Shown here: positions 27,023-35,504 of the stretch, piece after piece
Numbering within the stretch: position 1 is the stretch's first letter
Layout of the letters: every line of letters begins with the position of its first letter
Assembly: GCF_014653115.1 (NCBI RefSeq)
Contig: NZ_BNAD01000015.1
Span: 1-64,000, forward strand
Origin: Nocardioides flavus (ex Wang et al. 2016)
GTDB taxonomy: Bacteria > Actinomycetota > Actinomycetes > Propionibacteriales > Nocardioidaceae
Direction of reading: 5' to 3'
Length of the DNA: 64,000 nt
Made by a program: the position numbers and the translations under genes
The notes under the pieces: model-generated
Database searches by the model: none
Told to the model about the DNA's origin: nothing
The model's input: the letters and a program-made list of their open reading frames with translations, nothing else

Positions 27023-28423
27023 ATGAGTGACCGGAGCGACGCGATCGTGCTGTTCGGCGCGTCGGGCGACCTGGCGAAGAAGATGCTGTTCCCGGCGCTC
27101 GTCCAGCTCGCACGGGATGATCTCCTGCCCGGGCGGGTCATCGGGGTCGCCGCGTCGGACTGGGACGACGCTGAGCTTCGTGAGTACGCCCGCCAGTCCA
27201 TCGTGGAGTACGGCGACGGCGACCCCGACTCCCCGGCGGCGATCCGGCTCCTGAGCGTGCTCAGCTACCTCCGCGGTGACTACCGACGGTCGGACACCTT
27301 CGTGCACCTCTCGGAGAGACTCGACGGCGCTGAGCTGCCCTTGCTCTACCTGGCCGTCCCACCCAGCCTGTTCGCCTCGGTCGTCGCAGGCGTCGTCGGT
27401 GTCGGCCTGCACGAACACAGCCGCCTCGTGGTCGAGAAGCCCTTCGGGCGTGACCTCGACGGCGCCCGTCAGCTGAACAAGACCGTTCTTGCCTCGTTCC
27501 CGGAGGAGGCTGTGTTCCGCATCGACCACTATCTCGGGAAGGAGGAGGTGCTCGACCTGCTGGTCTTCCGGCTGGCGAACACCGTCCTGGAACCGGTCTG
27601 GAACCGCAACTACATCGATAGCGTGCAGATCACGATGTCTGAGTCCTTCGGCGTCGACGGTCGAGGTCGGTTCTACGAGGAGGTCGGGGCGCTGCGCGAC
27701 GTCGTACAGAACCACCTGCTCCAGGTCCTGTCCCTGGTGGCGATGGAGCCGCCCATCGCCGCGGATGCACGGGCGCTGCGAGACGAGAAGGTGAAGGTGC
27801 TCCGGGCAGTGAGAGCCCTGGAGCCCAGCGACCTGGTGCGCGGACAGTTCACCGGCTACCGGGACGAGGAAGGCGTCGCCGGCGACTCCGATGTCGAGAC
27901 GTACGTCGCCCTCAGGCTGTCCATCGACTCCTGGCGCTGGGCGGGCGTGCCGTTCTACATCCGCACGGGCAAGCATCTGCCGGTCACGGCGACCGAGGTC
28001 CTGATCGAGTTCAAGCAGCCTCCGCAGATGTTCTTCGCCGACGCCGACGCGCCCCCGCACCCCAACCACCTGCTGTTCCGGCTCAAGCCCGGCGAACAAG
28101 TCACGCTCGGCATGCAGATCAACGAGGCCGGTGAGCAGCTCAGGAGCCGCAACATTGACCTGACCTACGAGTACAGCCAGGAGCACGAAGGACCGCGACA
28201 GCTCGCCTACGCGCGCCTGTTCCAGGAGGCGATGGACGGCGAGCAGCGCCTCTTCGCCCGTGCAGACGGGGTCGAAGCCGCCTGGCGCATCGTCGACCGC
28301 GTCCTCACCGAGCACCCGCCGGCACACGCCTACGGTCAAGGCACCTGGGGACCGCCCGCGGCCGATGACCTGATCACGTGCGACGGCGGCTGGCACAACC
28401 CGCCTGCCCGCAACGCCCGCTGA
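27023..28423 (+). CDS. zwf: Glucose-6-phosphate dehydrogenase
   Basis: 466 residues, full length. NADP-binding IVLFGASGDLAKKMLFPAL at the N-terminus, substrate-binding and catalytic RIDHYLGKEEVLDLL (conserved RIDHYLGKE), VVEKPFGRDL, and PFYIRTGKHLPV. Catalyses the NADPH-forming first step of the pentose-phosphate pathway. Start at ATG 27023 (GTG at 27020 possible); the region immediately upstream is the truncated pglX, so its native promoter may have been replaced at the junction near 26979. In this redox-heavy neighbourhood it would supply NADPH to thiol systems. Confidence 0.92.
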   Translation: MSDRSDAIVLFGASGDLAKKMLFPALVQLARDDLLPGRVIGVAASDWDDAELREYARQSIVEYGDGDPDSPAAIRLLSVLSYLRGDYRRSDTFVHLSERLDGAELPLLYLAVPPSLFASVVAGVVGVGLHEHSRLVVEKPFGRDLDGARQLNKTVLASFPEEAVFRIDHYLGKEEVLDLLVFRLANTVLEPVWNRNYIDSVQITMSESFGVDGRGRFYEEVGALRDVVQNHLLQVLSLVAMEPPIAADARALRDEKVKVLRAVRALEPSDLVRGQFTGYRDEEGVAGDSDVETYVALRLSIDSWRWAGVPFYIRTGKHLPVTATEVLIEFKQPPQMFFADADAPPHPNHLLFRLKPGEQVTLGMQINEAGEQLRSRNIDLTYEYSQEHEGPRQLAYARLFQEAMDGEQRLFARADGVEAAWRIVDRVLTEHPPAHAYGQGTWGPPAADDLITCDGGWHNPPARNAR

Positions 28424-28561
28424 CCCGTCTGCGAGCGGGCAGCCAGGTCCGAGGCTCCGCACGACCAGCGATCTCCCGCAGGCAAGGGTGAAGTGAGAGT
28501 TCCTTCTCGAAGCTGAGGCGGGGCGACGACGCGGTCACGTCCAAGATTTCGGTCCGCCGCG

Positions 28562-29017
28562 GCAGCCGGCCATGCGGTCACGTACTGGTACGTGATCTTC
28601 AACGTTCCGCAGAACTGCAACACCGGCGCCTGTGGCGAGGACGACATCTTCGTCGGCGGTGACCCGGCTGCAAGGTTCAACATGGCACAGATCGATGCCG
28701 CCCGGATCTCCGTCGTGTACGGCGGTGACGGTGCGGTCGTCACCCCGGGGGGACGGCTGGCCCTCGACGGCGGGTTGGCGGAAGGCGAGGTTCCGACCGG
28801 CAGCGTCCCCGCGGTCATCGGGCATCCCGATGACGGGGAGCTCGTGCCTGGTCCGGTCACAGGTCTGGAAGATGCACAGACTGCGGAGATCCACGTCGTT
28901 CTCCAGGACCACGGCATGGCACACGCCGATCCTGATCTGCTCGAGCAGCAGCTCACCGGCTTCCAGACGGCATGCAACCCGGACTGTGTGGTCGTGCAGT
29001 TCGCCGTTCACCTGTAG
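28562..29017 (+). pseudogene. 5'-truncated exported protein of a conserved W-VIFN-C-C family
   Basis: The frame is open from about 28517. Conserved-looking sequence begins near AAAGHAVTYWYVIFNVPQNC and continues NTGACGEDDIFVGGDPAARF, PGGRLALDGGLAEGEVPTG, TAEIHVVLQDHGMAHADPD and ends VVVQFAVHL. The first start codon in frame is a GTG at 28592, inside the conserved YWYVIFN block, and no signal peptide is present although homologous secreted proteins with this WxVIFNNPxxC pattern (recalled, function unknown) have one. I infer loss of the 5' end. Confidence 0.55.
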
Positions 29018-29061
29018 GAGCGTCCGTCTGATCCGGCGCCAGGGGGTCGCCCCGGCGTGGG

Positions 29062-30825
29062 TCAGTCGGTTGCGAGGGCGCAAGCGGCCGCGAGCAGCCC
29101 GATGTGCGAGAAGGCTTGGGGGAAGTTGCCGACCATCCGGCCGTGGTTGACGTCGTACTCCTCGGCGAGCAGGCCCACGTCGTTGCTGACCTCGAGGGCC
29201 CGCTCGAACACCGCGGTCGCTCGCTGCCGGTCACCACGCTCGGCGAGTGCCTGTACCAGCCAGAAGGTGCACAACAGGAAGGTGCCTTCGTCGCCGTCCA
29301 GACCGTCCGTGGAGTCTCCGTCCGTGCGGTACCTGAGGACCAGGCCGTCCTGGGTCAAGGTGTCGGCGATGGCGTCGATGGTCGCGGCAACCCGAAGGTC
29401 GTCGGCAGGTAGAAAACCCACGAGGGGCAGGAGCAGGAGACTCGCGTCGAGCTGGTCGCTGCCATAGTGCTGGACGAAGGTTCCGAGGTGCTCGTCGAAG
29501 CCGTGTGCGCACACGTCGGCGTGCACCTCGTCCGCGAGGCCGCGGAACCGGGTGGCGTCACCCGGCAGGCCATGCTCCTCGATCGCCCGGGCGGCGCGGT
29601 CGAAGGCGACCCAGGCCATGACCTTGGAGTGGGTGAAGTGGCGTCGCGGACCCCGGACCTCCCAGATGCCCTCGTCCGGCTCGCGCCAGTGCTCGGCAAC
29701 GAACTCGACGAGCTCGAGCTGGAGTGCCCAGGCGTCGTCGTCGGGAGCCATGCCCATCAGCCGGGCCTGGTGCATTGCGTCCATGACCTCGCCGTAGACG
29801 TCGAGCTGGAACTGGCCGGCGGCGCCGTTGCCGATCCGCACCGGACTGCTCGCCTCGTAGCCGGCCAGCCAGGGCAGCTCGTGCTCCGGCAGCCACCGCT
29901 CACCGTCGATGCCGTACATGATCTGGAGCTGGGCCGGGTCGCCGGCGACAGCCCGGAGGAGCCAGTCGCGCCACGCCACGGCCTCGGAGAGACATCCGTT
30001 CTGAGCCAGAGCCTGGATCGTGAGGCTGGCGTCCCTGAGCCAGGAGTAACGGTAGTCCCAGTTCCGTGCGCCACCGAGCTCCTCGGGCAGCGAGGTGGTG
30101 GGTGAGGCGACCACGCCTCCGGACGGCTCGTAGATCATCGCCTTGAGCGCGATGAGGGAGCCGAGGACGGCTTCGCTCCAGGGGCCCTCGGGAACGGTGC
30201 GGTGGCTCCACGCCAGCCACTCCGCCTCGGCGCGGTGGAGCTCGTCCTCGGCATCGAAGGCGTCCGGCGCGGGCTCGGTCGAGCTGTGCCAGGACAGCAC
30301 GAACGGGACGCGCTCGCCAGCGGCGACGGTGAACCGCGCTACCGTGTGCATGTCCTCCCCCAGGAGCGGAACCGGTGAGGCCACCGTGACCGTGTTCGGA
30401 CCAGCCACCGCGCTGATGCCCGTCCCGGTCCGTCGTACCCACGGAACCGACCGGCCGTAGTCGAACCGGAGCCGCAACGTCAGCTCCATCGGGACGTGCC
30501 CGTCGACGCCCTCGACGATGCGAACCAGGGTCGGGTTCCCGTGTCGGTGTGGCATGAAGTCGACCAGGCGCACGTGGCCCTCGGCGGTGCGGATGTCTGT
30601 CTCCAGGATGAGTGTGCCGGGCCGATAGCGACGGCTCACCGCGAGGACGGGGGCCTGCGGCGCGATGGTCCAGTGTCCGTTGTCCTCCGTGCCGAGGAGC
30701 GACGCGAAACAGGCTCCGGAGTCGAAGCGGGGCAGGCACAACCAGTCGATGGCGCCGTCCGAGCCGACCAGCGCGGCGGTGTGGCCGTCGCCGATCATGG
30801 CATAGTCCTCGAGGCGCTTCGACAT
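29062..30825 (-). CDS. Glycoside hydrolase family 15 (glucoamylase/trehalase-like)
   Basis: 587 residues. N-terminal beta-sandwich starting LEDYAMIGDGHTAALVGSDG and IDWLCLPRFDSGACFASLLG, then an (alpha/alpha)6 barrel containing the catalytic-region motif GGARNWDYRYSWLRDASLTI and the later GIWEVRGPRRHFTHSKVMAW (Glu of the E-X-R segment). These identify the actinobacterial GH15 enzymes that hydrolyse trehalose or alpha-glucans. No signal peptide, so cytosolic. ATG at 30825 follows a GAGGAGGTGAGG box. Its free glucose could feed the zwf step encoded nearby; the two are convergent, not co-transcribed. Confidence 0.9.
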   Translation of the reverse strand: MSKRLEDYAMIGDGHTAALVGSDGAIDWLCLPRFDSGACFASLLGTEDNGHWTIAPQAPVLAVSRRYRPGTLILETDIRTAEGHVRLVDFMPHRHGNPTLVRIVEGVDGHVPMELTLRLRFDYGRSVPWVRRTGTGISAVAGPNTVTVASPVPLLGEDMHTVARFTVAAGERVPFVLSWHSSTEPAPDAFDAEDELHRAEAEWLAWSHRTVPEGPWSEAVLGSLIALKAMIYEPSGGVVASPTTSLPEELGGARNWDYRYSWLRDASLTIQALAQNGCLSEAVAWRDWLLRAVAGDPAQLQIMYGIDGERWLPEHELPWLAGYEASSPVRIGNGAAGQFQLDVYGEVMDAMHQARLMGMAPDDDAWALQLELVEFVAEHWREPDEGIWEVRGPRRHFTHSKVMAWVAFDRAARAIEEHGLPGDATRFRGLADEVHADVCAHGFDEHLGTFVQHYGSDQLDASLLLLPLVGFLPADDLRVAATIDAIADTLTQDGLVLRYRTDGDSTDGLDGDEGTFLLCTFWLVQALAERGDRQRATAVFERALEVSNDVGLLAEEYDVNHGRMVGNFPQAFSHIGLLAAACALATD

Positions 30826-30905
30826 GCCGGTGTCCCTCACCTCCTCGCGGCTCCCGGTGCACCGAGCCACGTCCTTCTCAGGCTAGTCAAAGCGTGGCAG
30901 TCCGG

Positions 30906-30925
30906 TCCGTAAGCGCCATCACGGA
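30906..30925. promoter_or_regulatory. Crp/Fnr-like palindrome upstream of GH15 gene
   Basis: TCCGTAA-N6-TCACGGA (one mismatch between arms), about 80 bases upstream of the GH15 start. Spacer GCGCCA and the flanking GGAACG match the palindrome at 31915-31936 almost exactly. Confidence 0.45.
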
Positions 30926-30968
30926 ACGCGCGGCACTTGGTCGCTACGACTCCGCCTCTTCCTTGACA

Positions 30969-31793
30969 TCACGCGACTGCCGGGGGTGTCGCAGCGGCCA
31001 GCTCGTTGATGGCCTCAGCGATCTCGCCGGGGTGGTCCTCGGGTGTGAAGTGCTTGCCGCCCTCGATCCGGCGGACGTCCGTGCCGAGGTCCTGCGCGAG
31101 GCGTTCGCCGTACGCCAGCTTCTGGAACTGGTCTGCGGTGCCCCAGACCACTCGCGCGGGCAGTCCGAGGTGTGGGAGGCGGTCGGCCACCGCGACGGTG
31201 TCGCGGACGTCCAAGGCTGACACCTGGCGCATCATCGACGCCGCTGCGCCGTGTGCGGCGTACGACTGCCAGTGAACGCCGATCGACTCACGCGCGACGT
31301 CGTCATGGTCGTGTCCTCGCCGCAGCAGCTGCACGAAGCTGGGGTACATCGCGACGTCGGGCAGGTGCCTCAGCAGCCCCGAGAAGCGGGCCATCAGCTT
31401 CACGCTGGGAATCGGCCAGGAGTCGTAGCACACCGCGTTCGTGAGCACGAGACCAACGAACCGGGCGGGCGAGCGGGCAGCCGCGATCTGTGCCACTCCA
31501 CCGCCGAGGTCGTGGCCGACCAGCACGGGGTCGTCAAGTCCGAGGTGGTCGAGCCAGGCGAGGAGTCGATCGGCTTGCGCGGCCAGGCCGAGGTCGGCAC
31601 CCACGCCGTCGGGGATGCTCGTGCCGTAGCCGGACATCTCCCACGCCAGACTCCTCCCCTCGACCAGCGGCATGACATGGCGCCACAGCCGGGGTGAGGT
31701 CGGGATGCCGTGGACGAGGACCACGGGACGACCCGTGCCGTGGTCGATCCACCGGGACCGTACTCCGTCGACGATGGTCTCCTTGCGCTCCAT
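30969..31793 (-). CDS. Alpha/beta hydrolase, haloalkane-dehalogenase/epoxide-hydrolase-like
   Basis: 274 residues. Oxyanion motif VVLVHGIPTSPRLWRHV, nucleophile elbow LVGHDLGGGVAQIAA (nucleophile Asp in G-H-D-L-G-G), acid in VVWGTADQFQKL and catalytic His in GGKHFTPEDHP. An Asp nucleophile in this elbow is typical of haloalkane dehalogenases and epoxide hydrolases and differs from esterases, which use Ser. ATG at 31793 lies behind GGAGGAGCC. Function could be detoxification of an alkylating compound. Confidence 0.82.
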   Translation of the reverse strand: MERKETIVDGVRSRWIDHGTGRPVVLVHGIPTSPRLWRHVMPLVEGRSLAWEMSGYGTSIPDGVGADLGLAAQADRLLAWLDHLGLDDPVLVGHDLGGGVAQIAAARSPARFVGLVLTNAVCYDSWPIPSVKLMARFSGLLRHLPDVAMYPSFVQLLRRGHDHDDVARESIGVHWQSYAAHGAAASMMRQVSALDVRDTVAVADRLPHLGLPARVVWGTADQFQKLAYGERLAQDLGTDVRRIEGGKHFTPEDHPGEIAEAINELAAATPPAVA

Positions 31794-31914
31794 GGGTGGC
31801 TCCTCCAGGCGGGGTCTCGGGTGCCCGCAGACAGTCAACCTACGGGCGTCGTGGTCTTGGTGCCCCCCTGGTCACACGTCATGCGTCGGCGTGGCTGAGA
31901 AGCTCCGCCCGCCC

Positions 31915-31936
31915 TTCCGTGAGCGCGGTCACGGAA
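31915..31936. promoter_or_regulatory. Perfect 8-bp-arm Crp/Fnr-like palindrome
   Basis: TTCCGTGA-N6-TCACGGAA with spacer GCGCGG, the best palindrome of the GTGA-N6-TCAC type in the window, 46 bases upstream of the truncated DUF3179 gene and ~120 bases upstream of the divergent hydrolase start. Confidence 0.6.
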
Positions 31937-31981
31937 CGGCTGGTCGATGAGAGTGATCCTGAGGTCGAGGAGGTCCAGGAC

Positions 31982-32730
31982 ATGGTTCACCACCGCGCAG
32001 CACTGCTGGCCGCAGGTGTGCTGGCCGTGCTGACGGCGTGCTCCGGTCCGGGCGACAGTCCACCGGTGGACGGGACGACCGTCCAGCCCCCTCAGGTCGA
32101 GGCGGACGCTTCGGAGGGCTCGGTCTCAGCACTCGAGGATCGCTTCGACCCGCGGCTGCCCGAACCCCTGATCGCCCCGGATCTCGTCCAGTCCGGTGGG
32201 CCTCCGCCCGACGGGATCCCACCGATCGACGCGCCCACGTTCGAGTCCGCGGACACGATCACCTGGCTGGAGCCGGACGAGCCGGTGCTCTCGCTCACGG
32301 TCGGGGACGAGACACGTGCCTATCCGCTGCGAGTCATGACCTGGCACGAGATCGTCAACGACACCGTCGCCGGGATCCCCGTCGCGGTCACCTACTGCCC
32401 GCTGTGCAACTCTGGAGTGACCTTCCTGCGCCAACTGGACAGCCGGGTCCTCTCCTTCGGCACGTCGGGGATGCTGTACGCGGACAACCTGGTGATGTAC
32501 GACCGGCAGACGGAGTCGCTGTGGCCCCAGCTCACCGGTCGGGCCTCGATCGGCGTGCTCACCGGAGAGAAGCTCGAGTCGATCCCGATGGGGACGGTTG
32601 CCTGGGGGGAGTTCCGCGAAGCGCATCCCACGGCGCTGGTCCTGTCGCAGGACACCGGGTCCGACCGACCGTACGGCTCCAACCCCTACGTCGGGTACGA
32701 CGACCCGAACGGCGATCTGCTCTTCTTGAG
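31982..32730 (+). pseudogene. DUF3179 lipoprotein, copy 1, 3'-truncated
   Basis: ATG at 31982 with lipoprotein signal (LLAAGVLAVLTAC, lipid Cys20). The DUF3179 core is intact for ~230 residues: PDGIPPIDAPTF, YPLRVMTWHEIVNDTVAGIP, TYCPLCNSGVTF with the paired Cys, MLYADNLVMYDRQTESLWPQ and LTGRASIGVLTG. Homology to the two complete copies (45037-46200, 51536-52738) stops at YDDPNGDLLF, near 32730; the frame then runs on antisense to the DsbA-like gene to 33094. About 130 C-terminal residues are lost. The DsbA-like gene meets it tail to tail at the same point. Confidence 0.8.
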
Positions 32731-33354
32731 CTCAGCGAACCCCGGGAACCCAGCCAGGCCGACGACGTGGTCCCACAGCCGCACCGCGTCGTCGGGATCC
32801 GGTAGCCGGCTGATGACCGGACCGAAGAAGGCGGTGCCCTGGGGCGGCTGGAAGTGGATGATCGGGGTGCCGACGTCCTTGCCAGTCAGGGCAAGCGCCT
32901 CGTCGGTCTCGGCACGGATGGCGAAGTCGCGTGAGTCGTCGTCGAGCGCCTCCAGCAACGTACGCGGGAGCCCGACCTGGTCGAGGAGAGGTCCGAGGAA
33001 GGCCGCCGTTCCGCGGAGGTCGAGACCATCCTCGGTCCGGTCCGCCCGAGCTGGGGGAGCGGAGTCGAAGATCTGCGTACCGAGCGTGGCGTAGAGGGTG
33101 CCCACCATCTCGCGTCCGTGCTCCTGGCGGGTCTGGTCCAGGACCCGGAGCAGTCTCAGCCCGGCGGTGTGGCCGGCCTCGTACTCGGGCGGGAAGTGGG
33201 CGTCGTAGTCGACATCGGCGTTGACCTGGCGCAGCGAGATGAACCGCCAGTCCACCGTGTACCTACGCTGGGACTGCACTAGGCGCACCCACTTGCTGGT
33301 CATCCACGCGAAGGGACACACCGGGTCGAAGTAGAAGTGGATGTCTGTCTCCAT
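32686..33354 (-). CDS. DsbA-family mycothiol-dependent nitroreductase (Rv2466c-like)
   Basis: 222 residues. Thioredoxin-fold start DIHFYFDPVCPFAWMTSKWV with the active Cys13; the usual second Cys of CXXC is Ala16, so it should work by a one-cysteine, low-molecular-weight-thiol (mycothiol) mechanism. Cis-Pro region GKDVGTPIIHFQPPQG follows. Rv2466c-type enzymes reduce nitro compounds and take part in peroxide resistance. ATG at 33354 follows GGAGGAG. The last ~12 residues (after GFAELKK) run into the truncated DUF3179 gene and are not the family's normal end, so the C-terminus was probably replaced at the junction near 32730. Confidence 0.8.
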   Translation of the reverse strand: METDIHFYFDPVCPFAWMTSKWVRLVQSQRRYTVDWRFISLRQVNADVDYDAHFPPEYEAGHTAGLRLLRVLDQTRQEHGREMVGTLYATLGTQIFDSAPPARADRTEDGLDLRGTAAFLGPLLDQVGLPRTLLEALDDDSRDFAIRAETDEALALTGKDVGTPIIHFQPPQGTAFFGPVISRLPDPDDAVRLWDHVVGLAGFPGFAELKKSRSPFGSSYPT

Positions 33355-33594
33355 GGTCTAGCTCCTCCCGCCGCCCGACGCGGCAGCTCGCACGTCCGTC
33401 ATCCGGGTAACCCGGTTTCGCGTCTGGATGCTTCCGCACGCCGCGCTTGGTGTCATCCCGGACACTCCTTGTCATTCCCGGCTGGCGCCGCCGACATCGC
33501 GGGCCGACGGCCCAGGTACAGGCTTAGCGCCGGCCGCCCAGCGACCCAAGATCTATCCCGCTGACGCGGAGGCGGCGGAGTTCCTCACCGCGCG
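33355..33594. other. Intergenic region upstream of the DsbA-like gene
   Basis: No gene is supportable. GTGTC-N6-GACAC (about 33449-33464), a weak variant of the Crp-like palindromes, lies ~100 bases upstream of the DsbA-like start. The plus-strand frame ending PKIYPADAEAAEFLTAR at about 33598 could be the tail of a lost gene. Confidence 0.35.
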
Positions 33595-33621
33595 CTAGCT
33601 GTGGCTGGGCATCACAGCTAG
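33595..33621. terminator. Hairpin downstream of the glutaredoxin-DUF427 gene
   Basis: CTAGCTGTG (33595-33603) pairs with CACAGCTAG (33613-33621) over a 9-base loop, 40 bases beyond the stop of the minus-strand gene. Moderate stability; a terminator is the simplest reading. Confidence 0.5.
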
Positions 33622-33661
33622 CCAGGTGCGGTCGGCGGTGGGGCGGGACGGGTGGGATTGC

Positions 33662-34630
33662 TCAGTCCCGGTCGACGTCGATCCCGTTCCAGAACGCCAC
33701 CCTGCCCTTGACCCGGCGGGCCGGGGGGAGTGGGTGGCGGTAGGACCAGGCGCCGTCGGGGACCACCTGGTCGTCGAGGTGGACGTCGTAGTAGCTCGCC
33801 ACGCCCTTCCAGGGGCACACGCTCATGGTGTCGCTGGGCCGCAGGACACCGTTCGGCACGCTGTCCAGCGGGAAGTAGGCGTTGCCCTCCACGATCACGA
33901 CGTCGTCGGACGTCACCAGGACCCGGGTCCCCACCCGAGCCGATGCGCTGCTGGAGCGGCGGACCGTGCGGGCGAGCCCCAAGGCCGTGGCGAGACCTGC
34001 GCCGGCCACGGCGAGCAGCAGGGCCTCGACCGCCGGTGAACCCGAGCCGGTCCAGGTCGGACCCTGGAGCTGCCCGGTCGCGGAGAGAGCCGCGCTGGCC
34101 AGCACAGCGATGGTGAGCCCGGCGCCGCCGGCCGCGACCACCCTTCGACGACTGGATGGGTCGCCGGGGGACTGGTCCTGGCCCACTACCCAGGGCCACG
34201 CTGCCGCGATGAGCAGGGGCGCGAGGTGCCAGGTCGTCGTCGGTCGCCATACGGCGAGGACCACCCAGAGCAGCGTGCCGACGACAGTCCACAGCAGTCC
34301 GCCAGTACCTCCGCGTACGTGGACAGTTCCGGCACTCTCGGGCTCGGGCGACGGCTGCTGGTGTCCCGGGTACTCAGCCTCCAGCGCTCGCAGGACCTGT
34401 CGCACGGATGGGTTGACCAGTGACTGCGTCCCGACGATGACGGTGGGCACGGTCTCGTCGCCACCTGTCACCGCTCGGAGGCGCGCCGCGGCATCGGGTG
34501 AGGCCCAGATGTCGTGCTCCACCGTGCTCACTCCCGCACGCAACAGTCCCCGGCGCAAGGAGACGCAGAAGGGGCACCCGGGTCTCCACAGGACCTCCGC
34601 GGGCGGGGGTGGGGCGGGGCTGGGCGGCAT
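33662..34630 (-). CDS. Glutaredoxin - membrane domain - DUF427 fusion protein
   Basis: 322 residues in three parts. Residues ~11-90: glutaredoxin/mycoredoxin fold with CPFC active site (WRPGCPFCVSLRRGLL, Cys19/Cys22) and TVPTVIVGTQSLVNPS. Residues ~115-230: four hydrophobic helices. Residues ~238-320: DUF427 domain (VLVTSDDVVIVEGNAYFPLD, CPWKGVASYYDVHLDDQVVP, GRVAFWNGIDVD). DUF427 normally stands alone at ~95 residues, as at 54160-54441. A membrane-tethered redox domain joined to DUF427 suggests that DUF427 acts in thiol chemistry. ATG at 34630 chosen for its AAGGGAAG box; 34651 would add seven residues. Confidence 0.78.
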   Translation of the reverse strand: MPPSPAPPPPAEVLWRPGCPFCVSLRRGLLRAGVSTVEHDIWASPDAAARLRAVTGGDETVPTVIVGTQSLVNPSVRQVLRALEAEYPGHQQPSPEPESAGTVHVRGGTGGLLWTVVGTLLWVVLAVWRPTTTWHLAPLLIAAAWPWVVGQDQSPGDPSSRRRVVAAGGAGLTIAVLASAALSATGQLQGPTWTGSGSPAVEALLLAVAGAGLATALGLARTVRRSSSASARVGTRVLVTSDDVVIVEGNAYFPLDSVPNGVLRPSDTMSVCPWKGVASYYDVHLDDQVVPDGAWSYRHPLPPARRVKGRVAFWNGIDVDRD

Positions 34631-34743
34631 GCGTTTCTTCCCTTCGAGCATCGGCCAGCGCCGGGCTGGCCACCTGCACTCGGAACCCGGCGACCCGCCG
34701 ACGTGCTTCCCGCGTGCCGCCGTCCCACGGGCGCCGTCTCGGG

Positions 34744-35388
34744 TCAGCCGGAGAGCGCCTTGGCAGCCTCCGCCGTGTCGATGACCGCGTTCGCGAGGTA
34801 GCGGAAGTTCGTCATCGCCGCCGCGTAGCCGTCGCCGAGGTCGGGGTGCCGGGCGGCCGCGGTGGCGTCGGAGACGACGGTGACGTCGAAGCCGTGCTCG
34901 AGCAGGTCTCGCAGGTGGGACTCCACGCAGAGATTGGCCGACATGCCCGCGAGAATCACTCGGCCGATGCCGCGCTTGCGCAGCTGCAGGGCGAGATCGT
35001 TGTTCTGCGGGCCGTAGACCTTGTGCGGGCTCGTGACGATCGTGGCGTCGCTCTGGAGGTACGGCTTGTACTGGTCCAGCCAGTCGGCGCCCGAGCCCTC
35101 GAAGCCCTCCAGCGTGAGGGGACCGCGGCGGTCGAACATCCCGATCTCGTGCATCTTCTGCTCGAGCGTCCCACCGAAGCGCCACTGGTGGTCGTGCGCG
35201 TAGTAGTAGTGGGGGGAGACGAAGATCGGGACGCCGCCCGCTGTCGCGCCCTCCAGGAGGCGCTCGATGTTCTGGATCGTCCCGACTTCCCGGACGCTCT
35301 CGCCCACCAGCTCCCAAGCCACGCCGGCCTCGCTCAGGAAGTCGTTCTGCGGGTCCGTCAGGACCAGGGCGGTGTCGTGGTCGACCAT
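34744..35388 (-). CDS. Isochorismatase-family cysteine hydrolase
   Basis: 214 residues. Catalytic triad members are visible: Asp in LVLTDPQNDFLSE, Lys in SPHKVYGPQNNDL and Cys in GMSANLCVESHLRDLL, with the preceding cis-peptide segment RVILAGMSANLC. Family members cleave nicotinamide, N-carbamoyl amines or vinyl ethers. Two ATGs (35391, 35388) follow AGGAGG; the second has better spacing. Substrate unknown. Confidence 0.85.
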   Translation of the reverse strand: MVDHDTALVLTDPQNDFLSEAGVAWELVGESVREVGTIQNIERLLEGATAGGVPIFVSPHYYYAHDHQWRFGGTLEQKMHEIGMFDRRGPLTLEGFEGSGADWLDQYKPYLQSDATIVTSPHKVYGPQNNDLALQLRKRGIGRVILAGMSANLCVESHLRDLLEHGFDVTVVSDATAAARHPDLGDGYAAAMTNFRYLANAVIDTAEAAKALSG

Positions 35389-35504
35389 CATTCTTCCTCC
35401 TCATGCAGGGGCTCTCTCATGTGAGACAACACCTCTGGTTCGCCCAGCGCTGCAGGACTGTCAGGTCGGAGACAGTCTCCGGTTGTGGCAAAGACGGGGG
35501 AGCC

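Noticed and set aside
22290..27030. Working BREX defence system
   Set aside because: brxC lacks its P-loop, pglX lacks its C-terminal half and other core genes are absent.
35395..35425. TCTCATGTGAGA near the isochorismatase start as a Crp site
   Set aside because: Palindrome has a 2-bp centre and not the 6-bp spacer of the other sites.
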